DNA of 64,000 nucleotides from Mesostigma viride (GCA_009746045.1 RPFO01000253.1:2747975-2811974); one strand, 5' to 3'. Shown: positions 9,640 to 22,340, counted from the stretch's first letter. Notes: a model not told the origin generated them from the sequence alone. Numbers and translations are program-made.

Positions 9640-11440
9640 TAACGTGTAAAAGGCGCACGCGAGGTGCATCCTATTTCACACCATCGTCCCCTGATGCCAC
9701 CACCCTAAACACCCGTACCGTGAGGCGGCCTACATGGGACAGGGCATGCACCAGCACGAACATGATTGTTGTAAGTTGTCCGTGCCAGATCTGCATTTCC
9801 TGAAATGCCCACAGGAAGGCCATATTTGCCATTCCCCTAACATACATAATACCACATCATACCTATTACTTTAGCTAAAGAGGAATTTTCTGCTCGGCAT
9901 TCCAACAGTCGAGCTACATACTACGCATCATCCTCACACGAGCTTATGTGCCATCCATGAGCACGCATGTCACAATGACCTCGCGAGGCCAGCCTCGAGT
10001 TCATGCCCACTGATGATCGGTATCCTCAGGCGTGGCTGGCCTTCCCGGGGTTGATCATGAAGGTTACCAATAGGGAACGTCCCATGCGTCAGCAAGAGCC
10101 TTCCAATGCCAGCGTAGATGCAAGCAAAGGGCTAGTTACCTTCACAGGCCGGTTTCCCGTGGCTCGCACGCACGCGCCCTGTCTCTGCATGCCCGTGTCC
10201 GAGAAACTGGTCGAGTCCAACAGCCTCTTCGCCAAAACTGTTGACCACCTTACAATGGTCGAGACCACCGAACCACACAACTACCTTCCACCGTGTGTAT
10301 TGTATACCTGGGATATACTCGAAACCTTTTAACTTACAGCGATCACAACCTCAACTTCCGATAGCCATATCCGTTGTGCTTCTACGAGAGCCGTGGCCGA
10401 CCCCCCACTAAAAAGTTTTTCACCGTGTGGCCCAAAAACTCCGGCTCACTTCCACGTACCAGGCGACCAAGCCCACGCCCGACCTCGCCCGTGCCCTCGG
10501 GCTCGTTACCCCTTAAGCCTGAGTAGTGAAATCGGGACCTCATTACTATTCACACAGGCAGTCTGGCCCACGACGGAATGGGGTGGAACGCCTGTCTGAC
10601 CGTGCGTTCTCGCTGCAGTGCTCGCTGAAAAGTGCACGGACAGAAAATGGTTTGTCTTGACCAAGTCAAAACTCGTTCTTGTCGACATCAGTCCTCGTCG
10701 ATACTGGACCATCGGAATCATCCCACGGTCACACTTTCCTGATATCGGGTTCGATTCGCTGACGATCTGCACGACACAAGTCACGGCAAAGACGTGCTTT
10801 GGGGGGACGACGGCCCGGGCACCCCCATTGGCGGGGACCCCCCTGCCGGGCACGCGCGACCGCGGCCGCGCGCGCGCATCTACCCCGGGCATGACGGAGT
10901 CATGACGGAGTCGCCCCAAAGCGGGGTGCGGGTCAAGCCGGGCAGACCGAGGCAGACAGACATTCGGGCAGGCAGACCAAGTAGGGCATGGGCAGTCTAT
11001 CTCATAAATTGTTGCTAAGACGCATGACATGAATGACATGATAATGTGGAATCCCAGCTACGGCTTTTAGACCATGCGGCTATATTCAATCTGCAGTCTA
11101 CGACGAAGAAAATTTCATTTGTAGAGGATTAAGTTACGAGAAGGCTATGAGAACAGCATACAATTCAAGCGCGAATAAAAAACCCTCGCAAGTAAGAAGA
11201 TGGTGTTGAGCGTACTTGCTAAAATTGTTTTTTATTTCGCGCACTTCTGTTGCTGTTCCATATCCGTAATGTTTCATTATCGACGACGCACGTATGTGCT
11301 TATATTCAGACTACATGCATGCAAATGATCTCCAGACCAGTGGCGCGAATTAGTGGCAGAAGATGACAAGAAAGTGTCGGCTTCGACACCCCAGATCTAG
11401 GACTTCCAGCTTCAAGGGTAATACTGTGTATCCACAACAA
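9640..11440. other. 1.8-kb stretch without a supported gene
   Basis: Frames of up to 177 codons exist (10,506-11,039 minus and 10,003-10,332 plus), but they lack recognisable motifs, and I could not link them by plausible splice sites to a known domain. GC content rises between about 10,790 and 10,960. Confidence 0.45.
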
Positions 11441-11475
11441 TGCGGTTATCAAACACGTGTATACGAACAGACTTA

Positions 11476-11512
11476 TCGATATCAAGGCCAATGATGTCGG
11501 CCTTGATATCGA
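11476..11512. repeat. perfect 14-bp inverted repeat
   Basis: TCGATATCAAGGCC (11,476-11,489) and its exact reverse complement GGCCTTGATATCGA (11,499-11,512) flank a 9-nt loop. It lies about 170 bp before the large microsatellite block. Confidence 0.8.
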
Positions 11513-11684
11513 GAGCCTATGCGCCTGGAATGTATCTGCCTGCCTTCGACGACTTGGTGGCAACTTTTGGCTCAGTCATCAGCATTCTTAATTATGCCTC
11601 GGCACTGGCGGGTACAGTAAAATTCGTCATATATTCGTTTTTTGACGTTATAATAGTGCATTTACCCTGGCCAATGCATCTACC

Positions 11685-12042
11685 CACCCATCCACCCACC
11701 CACCCACCCACCCACCCACCCACCCACCCACCCACCCACCCACCCACCCACCCACCCACCCACCCACCCACCCACCCACCCACCCACCCACCCACCCACC
11801 CACCCACCCACCCACCCACCCACCCACCCACCCACCCACCCACCCACCCACCCACCCACCCACCCACCCACCCACCCACCCACCCACCCACCCACCCACC
11901 CACCCACCCACCCACCCACCCACCCACCCACCCACCCACCCACCCACCCACCTACCTACCTACCTACCTACCTACCTACCTACCTACCTACCTACCTACC
12001 TACCTACCTACCTACCTACCTACCTACCTACCTACCTACCTA
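11685..12042. repeat. (CCAC)n followed by (CTAC)n microsatellite
   Basis: About 267 bp of pure CCAC repeats change abruptly at 11,952 to about 90 bp of CTAC repeats. The long frames across this block only reflect repeat periodicity. Confidence 0.97.
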
Positions 12043-12051
12043 TCATACACG

Positions 12052-12769
<718 letters not shown>

Positions 12770-12789
12770 CCACAATCACCAGCGTATAG

Positions 12790-12977
12790 CCAGTTGTGCT
12801 TAACTTTTACTACATTCATCCATTTTTTGGTGCATGGAAAGATAACCTGACGTCAATCAATTCGCTTACTCAAGTCTTTAACTTAAGTTAATTAATTGAT
12901 AAGCACGCGCAACACTGTCCAGGTGCAATACAACGATGCAATACCATTGTTGCATTTAACTTTGGGGGGAATATATA
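12790..12977. other. no feature recognised
   Basis: AT-rich spacer between the microsatellite block and the short retroelement end at 12,978. Confidence 0.5.
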
Positions 12978-13064
12978 CATTAATTAATTAATTAAAATTA
13001 ATTAATTAAACTCGTGCTCCCGTTGGGGAGTCACGGAACACCGAAGTGCTTTTAACCCCTGTGT
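12978..13064 (-). mobile_element. very short family A retroelement 3' end
   Basis: About 87 bp containing only the TTAA tail, the stem-loop (13,014-13,034) and the first ~30 bp of 3' UTR of family A. GAATATATA occurs on both sides (12,969-12,977 and 13,065-13,073), consistent with a 9-bp target-site duplication. Confidence 0.75.
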
Positions 13065-13121
13065 GAATATATATCAAGGAGACAATATATACATGAAACA
13101 TAACATGACATGAAGCATTAA

Positions 13122-13164
13122 TTAATTAATTAATTAGACTCGTGCTCCCGTTGGGGAGTCACGG
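13122..13164 (-). mobile_element. 43-bp retroelement end: tail plus stem-loop only
   Basis: Consists of TTAA repeats and the family A stem-loop (13,142-13,162), then stops. AGCATTAA at 13,114-13,121 and 13,165-13,172 forms an 8-bp target-site duplication. It is the shortest insertion of the family in the window. A GATG microsatellite follows at 13,178-13,195. Confidence 0.75.
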
Positions 13165-13199
13165 AGCATTAACCCCGATGGATGGATGGATGGATGGGT

Positions 13200-13900
13200 G
13201 CAAACAGTCCTACCGGTCTAACCTATCTACATCAGCTACATACTACATCTATCTAACAGCATTCTAACTACATGACATGACATGAAGCATAACATGATGA
13301 TGAGACAGCAAGAGTTTACACCTGTTTATCAATGAGAAAATATCTACTCCCTACCTATGGCCTATGGCCGGACATGCATCACATTTTGTTTAAATTGAGA
13401 ATTTATTTATTCTGACTACTGCACTCACAGTGGATGCCGTGCGCGGCCTCTCCTAGCTAGTGAGTAGCTTTTTATATTACCTGTGGCCACAACCGCCCTG
13501 CCTCCTAATGATATTTGGCAATGCATGAGAGACGGGGTGAGAGAATTGGACAGGTGTCCCTGCCCTGTCTTGTTGTGTAGCATGAATGACTTAACATACA
13601 TTAGTGGGAAAATGAGACAACCAACACATAGTTATCTCATTTAATACACTACAAAAGATACACAGACACTTGCATGACATTGATCATAACTGTATTCAGT
13701 AGGCAATACATCATCACCCCACATGCACATGCTGCATCTCAATCTGGCCGGGTTGCTGGGCCTCTTATATATGAAAAAACTGTAATATGAAAAAACTGCA
13801 CACATGTGCAGTGAAATCCCGGTTACTGGTCACTGAAATTGCAATGGCAGACGCACAATCTGCATGATGTAGCAGTGCCCAATCACCAAGTTCAGGCACC
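13200..13900. other. no supported gene
   Basis: AT-rich sequence with two isolated MITE-terminus-like words (TATCAATGAGA at 13,327 and AATGAGACAACCA at 13,611). Nothing coding is recognised. Confidence 0.5.
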
Positions 13901-13939
13901 CCGGCCATTTTGAGATGCACGGCGAAGGGTCGATGCCTC

Positions 13940-15480
13940 CTGGATACCAACCTCCTAAATCGACCCAACACGTCCTACATCAACCTCGGCCAATGCGCCC
14001 GGGAACTTCTCCTTGTGCATGGCCTTGAACTCCTTGCGCATGTTGAGGCTCTTGCAAGTCGGGGGCATGTGCTGACATTGCAAACCATCCACCACCACCA
14101 CCTGACATGCTGTATCATGCCATCGCCTTCACGGAGCTGTTTAGAATCCACCATGGAGATCATGACCGCAGTCTCAGCGTACGGCTCAGTATGGTATTGC
14201 AGCGCGAACACGCATGGCAGGTTGCAGGTTGGTCTTGCGCGTCCCCATGGAGCGCAATGCAGTAAGGTGGTTGTCAAGGAAGTCGGCTCTGGGTGGGTAT
14301 GCATTGGGGGGAAGTCGGGACGGGCGTGGCAATAACGAAAATCTTTGTACCCAAGCAAGCATAAATGCCACAAAACCCATGATCAGGTCACAACCAACAT
14401 TGAACTTGTGGACAAAGCCTGCAAGGCTATGAACTTGGTGATACAGCACAACCCATGTACCACTATAATAAGAAACCATGGAAGCACTACAGGTATTGCT
14501 GTTGAAGTTCTTGCAGAAGGCTCAGAGATATCTGTTGACACCATGCAAGGACACCAACCTAGCCAGAAAGGTATTGTAATAGCCATGCTAGGGAAAACTC
14601 TTACCGCATCTGGTTGGCAAGGTGTTGTTGCCTCTCTCTGTCCGCGAACATGCCCTCGCAGCTCAGCTCGAGGAAATGCCGGTTAGCAGCCCTGAACTCT
14701 GCGTCGCCGTACTTCAACGTGGTGATATGCCTTGCTGCATCCTGCTACGCGTTCCTGAATAGGGCACCAAAACACAAGGGCATTGCCACAAAAAAACACC
14801 GCGTTCATACAATGCAAACCATGAACGCCAGAGAGAAATTCATCCCTAGAAGCATGGCAAACCAGATGTCCAAAGAGAGTAGTATCACCACCACTTACTC
14901 GGGAATGGCCCGCTCCTTGGACCTCGATGACGCAGATGCCTTGTAAATCTTGATTCCCTCATGTTCACCCACGTCGGGGGCTGTGCCCTTCGCATGGATG
15001 AAGTACCACCTAGTGCGAAAAAATGCCAACGCGTTCAGGACCTTATCCAGGGTGGCCTTCCCCTGCAACGAGTGAAACATTGGTACGACAGCATCCAAAT
15101 ACAAAGTGGGAAATACAGCGTGTGAATTGCGGCCTGACCGATGCCCCAGATGCAGCAGCAGAGACTTGTAAGGTTGTGCTTTGAAACATGGGACCGGACA
15201 CACACAGCTCAGAAACCACAGTGCATTATACATCTGCCTCCGTGTCTTTTCGGCTTTCCAGATACTGCTCGACCGCCCCCACTGTAGAAAGGTGTTCCTA
15301 GCCCTCCGCATACTCCGGTGTCGCGTGATGAAACGCACAGAAACGTTTCCATGCTGATTGATATCGCCTCAACGTTTTAAGGGTCATGCGGTTCCGCGAG
15401 TCGAAGCACTCGCGCCTGCCCTCCGATATCTCGCCGTTTGCTGCTGGGGGAGCAGTTCGGGGAGGGCGCGCCTGAAACAA
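13940..15480 (-). CDS. unidentified intron-containing coding region, possibly a decayed tyrosine recombinase
   Basis: Two pieces look coding. At 15,480-15,298 the translation includes TLKTLRRYQSAWKRFCAF, which resembles the N-terminal helical domain of tyrosine recombinases. The frame then breaks, and another frame (to 14,895) ends RSKERAIPE at a GTAAGT donor-like site. At 14,741-14,605 an open 137-nt segment (DAARHITTLKYGDAEFRA) is bounded by CAG and GTAAGA splice signals. Further frames at 14,290-13,950 include FLDNHLTALRSMGTRK, AETAVMISMVDSKQL and SLNMRKEFKAMHKEKF in different phases. The product may be a degenerate transposon protein or an unrecognised spliced gene. I cannot name it. Confidence 0.3.
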
Positions 15481-15499
15481 ACCAGCCCGGGTACGCCCA

Positions 15500-16970
15500 T
15501 AGCCCGCTCTGCCTTCTTTCCCGTCGCTGCCACGCTGGCCTCCGGCATCCTCTTCCTAATGCCGGAGCAGGGCATTCTTCCCGCATCCGTTTCGCGTCCA
15601 TTTCTGTGACGACCGTCGCTTTCTTTTGTGAACGGCGAATTCTCGTCCGTGGTGTCGGTGTCTTGCGCCTAAAATACCTGTCGGTTGTGGGTGGGTAATA
15701 TGAATGCGTCTCCTAAATTCCTGGATCCAGGACACGCAGCCCAGGACAGGCGCCAGGACACGTGGGGGTTCTCTGGCCCACGCACATCGTCGTCCAGGAC
15801 ACGTGGGGGGTTTCTGACCCACGCACATGGTCGTCCCCTCGCACCGCGACGGCAGTCCCCAGACCGCGACACCACCCGCGACGGGGAGAGTCCCCAGACC
15901 AGGCCCAGACCCGCGCCGCGCCGGTCCCCGAGCCGGACGCCCCGTCCCCCGAAAGCGGGGTCACCGCTAGAACCAACATCATCAGCACACCTTGCAGACG
16001 TGCCAATTTGCAGACTTGTCGGACTGCGCCGAGATGCCAGTCATCAGTCAGTCGGTCACTTGACTCTAGAGTAAAGTCTAATATAAGCCGGTGCCAGTCA
16101 CATCACACATGGCATCTGCCGTGCGCGAGGCTGGTCAACTTGGGAGATCGTAACGCTCTCCATCTTTACATCCTGGCTCTTTCCCAGATCCTTTTCCGTT
16201 GGACAACCGGCGTGGGAATAACCTGACTGCGCGGGTTCGCGCGGGTGACGTGTCGCCAAGAATCCAAAGCACCGAATCAACGAGACAACGTTTCATCAGG
16301 TTATCATCAATGCTAAAGCCCATGATTCCGCGAAAGGATTCCTAAACCGATTCTTGTCAATCTTGACATTCTTTTGGCAATGCATGTCAATGGTTCAGTT
16401 CAGTTCATTTTATTCCCACGACGGTCGTCAGAGGTAAATGGATCAGAGGTAAAGAGAAGGCGGCGTGCAAGGAATAAACGCTAGGAAGAGAGCAGCGGGT
16501 CCCGCGCTACGCTGCATCATAACAAGCGCATGGGTCGTAGAATGGTGCTCTCAAAATGTTTCGATGTGGATTGCGGCATGCATCTACTCCTTATAACATG
16601 CTAACCTCATGGCAGTCGGAATAATGCTAGTTATACAAGAGCTAGCGTCGTCGACAACGTTGCAGAGAAAGAGCGTACTAATAGGAAAGTGAGTAACGTC
16701 GGACCACCGAACGCGTCAGTTACCATATTTTCGGTGTAGGAACTCGGTAGTCGGCATGCTCAGCTCATGTGGGAACCCTTCGATTTTGCACCACGTTTCG
16801 ACAGCAATTTGGGTATAACCATTATGTCAATTAATGAGCACTACGTACCGCGTACGTGTAGTGCCACGGAACCTTGCTGTCGGTTGATGGAATATTGCCC
16901 ATCGAGTGGGAAATTTGTTCGGCTTTGGACTGTTCGGCCGGGCATAGTGATCTCCGAACAGTAACGGACT
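15500..16970. other. intergenic stretch before the Kelch gene
   Basis: No supported gene. It holds a two-copy 41-bp direct repeat at 15,754-15,836 (each unit starts CAGGACACGTGGGGG) followed by GC-rich sequence to about 15,970. The last few hundred bases should hold the Kelch gene promoter, but I can point to no specific element. Confidence 0.5.
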
Positions 16971-19900
16971 ATGGCCGATGGCATTTATACCGAGCTCGCA
17001 GGAGCTACCAAACCAGATGCCAGCACCGCGTCCGATGAATCGTTAATTCCACATGACACCCTGCCCGTGCCGGTCGAGGATGTCCCAGTCACCGAAACCG
17101 AAATTTCGCCATCACGGATCCCGCCTGAGATGCTGGCCGCGCGGCAGTTTGAGTCCTTGGTACATAAAGCCTTTCTGCTCCTCTCCGGTCTTTCCGTAGT
17201 GTGCCTCCTCGTGCTAGCCCTTGTCATATACTGTCTCGTCACGCGGCAGGACACGTATGACTTGATTGTGACCGGGAATGTTAAGGACCTGTCCGGGCTA
17301 AGCATATTCACGGGCTCCGGCAGCTGGTGCTCCAAGAAAGATCTGCCCGGTATGTGGCATCCGTCCATGTTAGACGATCCACACTGTGCCCCTTGCATGT
17401 CATAGAGACCGTTTGCTCGTCTTTTATGAATGTGTGAACATGTCATAGAGAAGACATGGGGATGTATCATCCACCCTGACAGATGCCGTTCTACGCTGGG
17501 GGGGCGGGTACACCCAACCAGGACGCTTACTGTAGCAGATATACCTCAGCCTAAGACTCCCCTCCGTTCATTTCTTTCCCGTGTTACATTTTCTTTCACA
17601 GTTCACTCCCTTCCAGCATTGGTGTGGCGTCCCCCCTCCACCCCCCGCATGCCACCCGTCAGACTAGGCTGGCTGTCCCTGCTGCTAGGTTGCTTGTATT
17701 TTGCGACTTGCGTATGCTGTTGCCGGTCTCATGCCCGGCACCAAGTTCTCGTCTTCCAATGGGAGGATCTGTTTTACCGATGGATACATTAGAAGGAAAG
17801 TCAGACGGATGCATTGAATGGATACACGTGGTTGGAATTCCACGTAGATGGATGCCTATTCAGACCCACAAAAGGGCTTAAGAATTGGTCACGAGATTAT
17901 CCGCCCTCCCCCGCACCCACCTCCATACATATTCAGACGCACGAGCGGACTTCCAGGCAGTAGCGGTCAACGGCAGCATCTACATACTCGGCGGCGTGGG
18001 CACGCGGCGCGACGTCCTCAACAGCACGCTCCGCTACAACCCGGTTTACCAGCGCTACCGCTACCTGGCGCTGATGCCAGAGCCCCGCTACCGCTATGGC
18101 GCCGCGCACCTGGACGGGAGGATCTACGTCGTGGGGGGGTACAACACGGCGGAGGACGCGCTCCCGCAGCAGTGCATGCTGGTCTACACGATCGCCAGCA
18201 ATAGCTGGGAGTGGGGCGCGTGCACGAACGACTACCACAGCGACACGTGCGCGGTGGCCATCAACGGCAAGGTGCGCGCGTGAGGAATCCTGTTGTGCTC
18301 GTCACGTTTGTTCTCTCATACCTGCTGGGGGTGCTAGGGGTGCTAGTAGTAGCGGCACATGCACATCACTACCCATAACGTATTTCAGCTGAACTAGGTT
18401 TCCAGCTGTCATTGCCACGCGGGGCGAACCGTCGTAATGCCGCACAAGTCATAGTACACACAAATCTACCACGGCCTATGGGCAGGTGTGTATAGTGTGT
18501 ATACTACATCCTGCATAAGTACCACTAGGGCAAATGTCTAAACTACATGCCATGAAGGCAGATCTGGCCGTCTGCTGATGCCCCTTTCCCAACCTTGGGT
18601 AAGGTCGTTGTCACCATTGATTCTTGCTCATCGCCATAATTGTTCTCCTCCTCCTCATCATTTCCACCACGATCACTGCCTTGTCTTGTTGGTGTTCATT
18701 TTACTGTACAAACTTTCCGATACATAATTTTACTGGAGGCGTCCATGTATGCATGTGCCCGGCTCGTCCCTTCACCGGCTGGAGCAACCATAAGGCTATC
18801 GCACATGGGTGCTCACAGCGTGCTTCGATGCATGCCTTTGCATGGAAAAAGCCGTGCGCTCGCCAGAGTGGCTCTTATCTTATGTGGCGTGGGCAGTCTG
18901 TTTATTTTTTTTTCAACCGTGGGGTGCTCGTACTTTCCCTTGCACATGACCATTCTTGACCCTTGCGCTGGCTATTCTTTACCCGTGCACGTGACCCTTG
19001 CATGCGCATCCTGCTCACGTGTTTGTGGGAAGACAACTGGCAGCTTCCCTTTTAAATGTGCGAGATCTAGCTTTACTGGTAGGCAGTCGCGAGGCCCGCA
19101 GGGTACTGGGCGGAGTCTTTGGGGGAGTCATGTTGTGGGGGGGCTGTTATTAGGGGGGGGAGGGGGGTGTCACAAGGTTTAAGCCGTTTGTGCTTGCTTG
19201 GTCAAATCAAGGAATTTTTAGTATGGGCAATGTACTTGGGATGCTACTATGTATGCTGGTTCATATATGCAGTGGCAAAATAGTAATTAGGTAGTCCCAA
19301 CCTCTCGGTGTTCTTGTTTTACAAGGAACCTGGTATACTAGGCTAAGGTGCTCGAGGTGCCCACGATTTGCCTAGTATTATGTTTTAGAGGCATCGTTAC
19401 GTCCCAGGTTACGCTACGAGTTATATCGCAGCGCTAGAGAGAGACAAGCGCGTGCAAGGCAGCTTGGGCTGAGAAACGCCAAGCTTCTTTTTTTTGGGTA
19501 TCAGGTCTGTAGTCATTTTCTAGTTTTGAAGCAGCTGCTGCGCTTCAATTAGAGGCTGGCATTGAACCCCTCTGCTGTATCTCGAGTATCTTGAATTGGT
19601 TGGCATCCAGTTGGCATTGATGTCATGTGGTAGTAAGTGCCCGAGACACTTGAATGGGGGGCTATCTGCTGTGGGAGGCCTTTTCCACGGTGAATCTGTT
19701 GCACGCGAGAAATAGCGCTACGGCTGGTACATGCTGGTACAGCGATGCGTGTGTTTGTGATTGTGTGCTTATCATGGCTGCATGTCATATACATGCTTCG
19801 CTGGAGGTGCATGTACATCCATGTGCAGCGATGCTCACTGGTGGATGATGCATACAAGTGACACGCTGGCCTTTGCCGTTCCTGTTCCATTGACCCTCTC

Positions 19901-20562
19901 CCCCCCTCGCCTACGCCGTCCTCCCGCAGGTGTACGTGGTGGGTGGCTACGGCGCCCACTACGCGATCTCCGACGTGGTGGAGGAATACGACCCGGCGAC
20001 CGCCAGGTGGCAGCGCATTGCGCCGCTTCCCACGCCGCGCGGCGACCTGGCGTGCGTGGCTCTAGGGGGGCGCATGTACGCGGTTGGCGGCTACTACGAC
20101 CCGCTCGGCACTTGGGGGGCCACCAGTTTCCGCAATGAGGTCGAGGTGTATGATCCCGCGAAGAAGAAGTGGAGCACGGCCGCGCCGATGCTGGTGGCAC
20201 GGGGGGATAAGGCCTTGGTGGCGCTCGACGACAACCGGATGCTAGCAATTGGTGGCGAGACCAACGGGGTGGCGGCGCTGATCCCGACGCACCACGTGGA
20301 GCTGTACTATGCTGACTTGGACCGCTGGGTGCCCAAAGCGCCCATGGGCACAGCGAGGTTCCGGTTTGGCGCCGCGTTTGTGAACGGGCAGGTGATCGCG
20401 TTCGGCGGCGCGCAGGTGTGCGAGCAGCACTGCGATGATCAGGCCTGCCACGACGATTGCAGCGAGCAGGGCATGAAGTCCGTGGAGGAGTTCCTCGACA
20501 CGATGTCGCAGGACGTGTTCTTGGTTAAGGGGGGGCCGCTGGACCGTGGTCGCATGCGCTGA
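16971..20562 (+). CDS. membrane-anchored Kelch-repeat protein (3 exons, 448 aa)
   Basis: Exons 16,971-17,349, 17,937-18,271 and 19,930-20,562. Introns are GTATGT..CAG (phase 1) and GTGCGC..CAG (phase 0), and splicing gives an uninterrupted frame. The first ATG at 16,971 opens an acidic 66-residue segment, followed by one hydrophobic helix at ~67-90 (AFLLLSGLSVVCLLVLALVI) without a cleavage-like site, so a single-pass type II orientation is likely. Residues ~130-400 form five or six Kelch motifs: IYILGG, IYVVGG, VYVVGG, MYAVGG, MLAIGG and VIAFGG, each with the downstream Tyr/Trp of a propeller blade. A short Cys-rich stretch (CEQHCDDQACHDDC) then precedes an acidic tail. Kelch propellers bind proteins or glycans; no BTB or F-box is present, so an E3-adaptor role is not supported. 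The ligand is unknown. The second intron (1.66 kb) carries no recognised element. Confidence 0.88.
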
Positions 20563-21597
20563 AGCCTGGGAGGCATGGGAAACTGCGGGCATGTTCTGGC
20601 GATAATGTTGGCTTCGGGCATGCAAGGTGACAGTGCGCGTGCTGGAGCCTGTAAGGTGCTGCCGTTTTGCGCAAAAGGCTGCCTTGCAGCACCTGCAAAG
20701 GATAAGAGCCTGGGACCAAATGAAAATGCTCTTTGGGGTGTGAAGGGCTGCCTTTCGGGAAGAAGAAGAAGAACAAGGAGAAGAACAAGAACCGAGGCCG
20801 AGGAAAAGAGAGGGGGGCGGCCGGGGGAGCCTCCGTGTGGGATAGTGCGTACTGGCCCCGTACGAAGTAGACAAGTGGAACGATGGTTTTCTGTCCGTGG
20901 GAGACCTCCCATCTCGAGGTCTTCACGGCACATGTTCCAGAGAAATCGATGGCAGAGGAAATTTGCGTGGTGACTTGGAGACGACAAGGTCCCAGCCATG
21001 CGATAGATGGTCCCTGGCTTCAATGGACGCCATCTGGATTGAGATGCCGGGGAATCAGCGCAAGCAAGCATGGGCAGCTGATTTCAGCGCCATACTAGCG
21101 GCCCATAAGCACCAATGTGGCCCTTTTGGGAGAGCTGTAGGACATTGCCTGATACATGCATCGATTTGGATTCATTTATGGGAGCTCAGCCCTGCGTAAC
21201 CCTTACCGCCTGTTTTGTGTTTCCATCGTAATATGGTAGTAGTAAGTATATGTATGTCCCTCTCTTCTGCAGCCCCTGGCCGTTGTGAGGGGAATGGTGA
21301 AGTGCTTTATCTGGCATCCGGACAGCTGTGTATACTGAGGGCGGGCCGAGCATATCTTGTTGCATCAATAGATGTAACGTCGTCCACTGGTGGTCTTGGC
21401 TACTCAGCACCTTGCCCAATGTCAAGGCCTAGGTAGAGGATGCAGCAAAAATAATGTTTATCAGAACTTCTGCATGGGGTCCAGGTGCCCCTCTGTCAGG
21501 CTGTGCCTGTTTCACATTTTATTTGCATACGTGACTTGCCAGCACACATGTACCAAGAATGAGTGTTGCTTGCTTGCTGGGCATGGCGCTTATTATA
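20563..21597. other. no supported gene downstream of the Kelch gene
   Basis: Contains the presumed 3' UTR and a purine-rich AAG-type stretch at 20,760-20,818. Frames on both strands are shadows of one another without motifs. Confidence 0.5.
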
Positions 21598-22129
21598 TCA
21601 AGGAGACAACCAGCGCAGGCCAGAAATTATATGGTACTTTTTTTCCTGTTAGTGGGCTGTGGGATCCTCCTGGGGCCTGTGCTGCGGCAGTAAGAAGTAT
21701 GGTGTCCGTACGCCTAGACTTCTTGGTACGATCGCTCCTATTATTTCATTTACACGTAGACTGCTTCACGCAAGAGACTCCTGTATACTGACTCCCAAGT
21801 CCCAACTAGCTAGATTCGTATTGACTATTTATATAAAACTTTTCAATAGCTAAATTATTTACAGACAGTTCTAGCTCACCTATATCAGGAATTGTGGGCT
21901 CACTTTATTAATTATTTAATTAATTAAATAACCTGTCATGCAGTCTCACGTGCATGGCGCAGTTACGTGTAAATGAAGTCATGCAGTGTTCCCGTGATTG
22001 GGGAGCCACGGAGCATGATCGACCCCCGTGATTCTTGCATGCAACGGGAGCACGTGTTCAATTAATTATATAATCGACCGATCAGAATATAATCGACCGA
22101 TGTCTGGCCTGCGCTGGTTGTCTCCTTGA
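21598..22129. mobile_element. 532-bp MITE with perfect 27-bp terminal inverted repeats
   Basis: The left end (21,598-21,624) begins TCAAGGAGACAACCAGCG and the right end (22,103-22,129) is its exact reverse complement over 27 bp. TATA flanks both sides (21,594-21,597 and 22,130-22,133), fitting a TA or TATA target duplication. There is no coding capacity. Inside lie two TTAA-rich blocks with family A stem-loop remnants in opposite orientations (about 21,900-22,015 and 22,030-22,072), so retroelement ends have inserted into it. Confidence 0.85.
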
Positions 22130-22175
22130 TATAATCGACCCAAGTGCCCTGCGCAGCCGGCAACTTGCCACGCGC

Positions 22176-22340
22176 GGACATGGCTGACGGCGGAGCTCAG
22201 AAATTTTGCGTCTGAGCCCCGATTCAGTCAGAGTACTTGCAAGCGATGCGTCTTTTCAAGGCGCATATGCTACTACAATCGGCTACGGCTGTAATGCGGT
22301 ATTGTGACGAGCCCGAAGCTATTACGCAACATAATGGCCA
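22176..22340 (+). repeat. fragment homologous to the family A 5' leader
   Basis: Starts ATGGCTGACGGCGGAGCTC and stays collinear for ~160 bp with 6880-7040, the leader of family A copy 3 (shared landmarks TTTTGCGTCTGAGCCCC and CAGTCAGA). It stops before the ORF1 start. Whether it is a deleted copy or part of another family sharing the leader is unresolved. Confidence 0.6.

Noticed and set aside
10747-10770. Possible tRNA T-arm (GGGTTCGATTCG)
   Set aside because: Flanking stems do not pair and no acceptor, D or anticodon arms can be found in normal or permuted order.
20242-21071. Overlapping 210-codon minus-strand frames over the Kelch gene 3' end
   Set aside because: Antisense shadows of exon 3 and its flank, without motifs.
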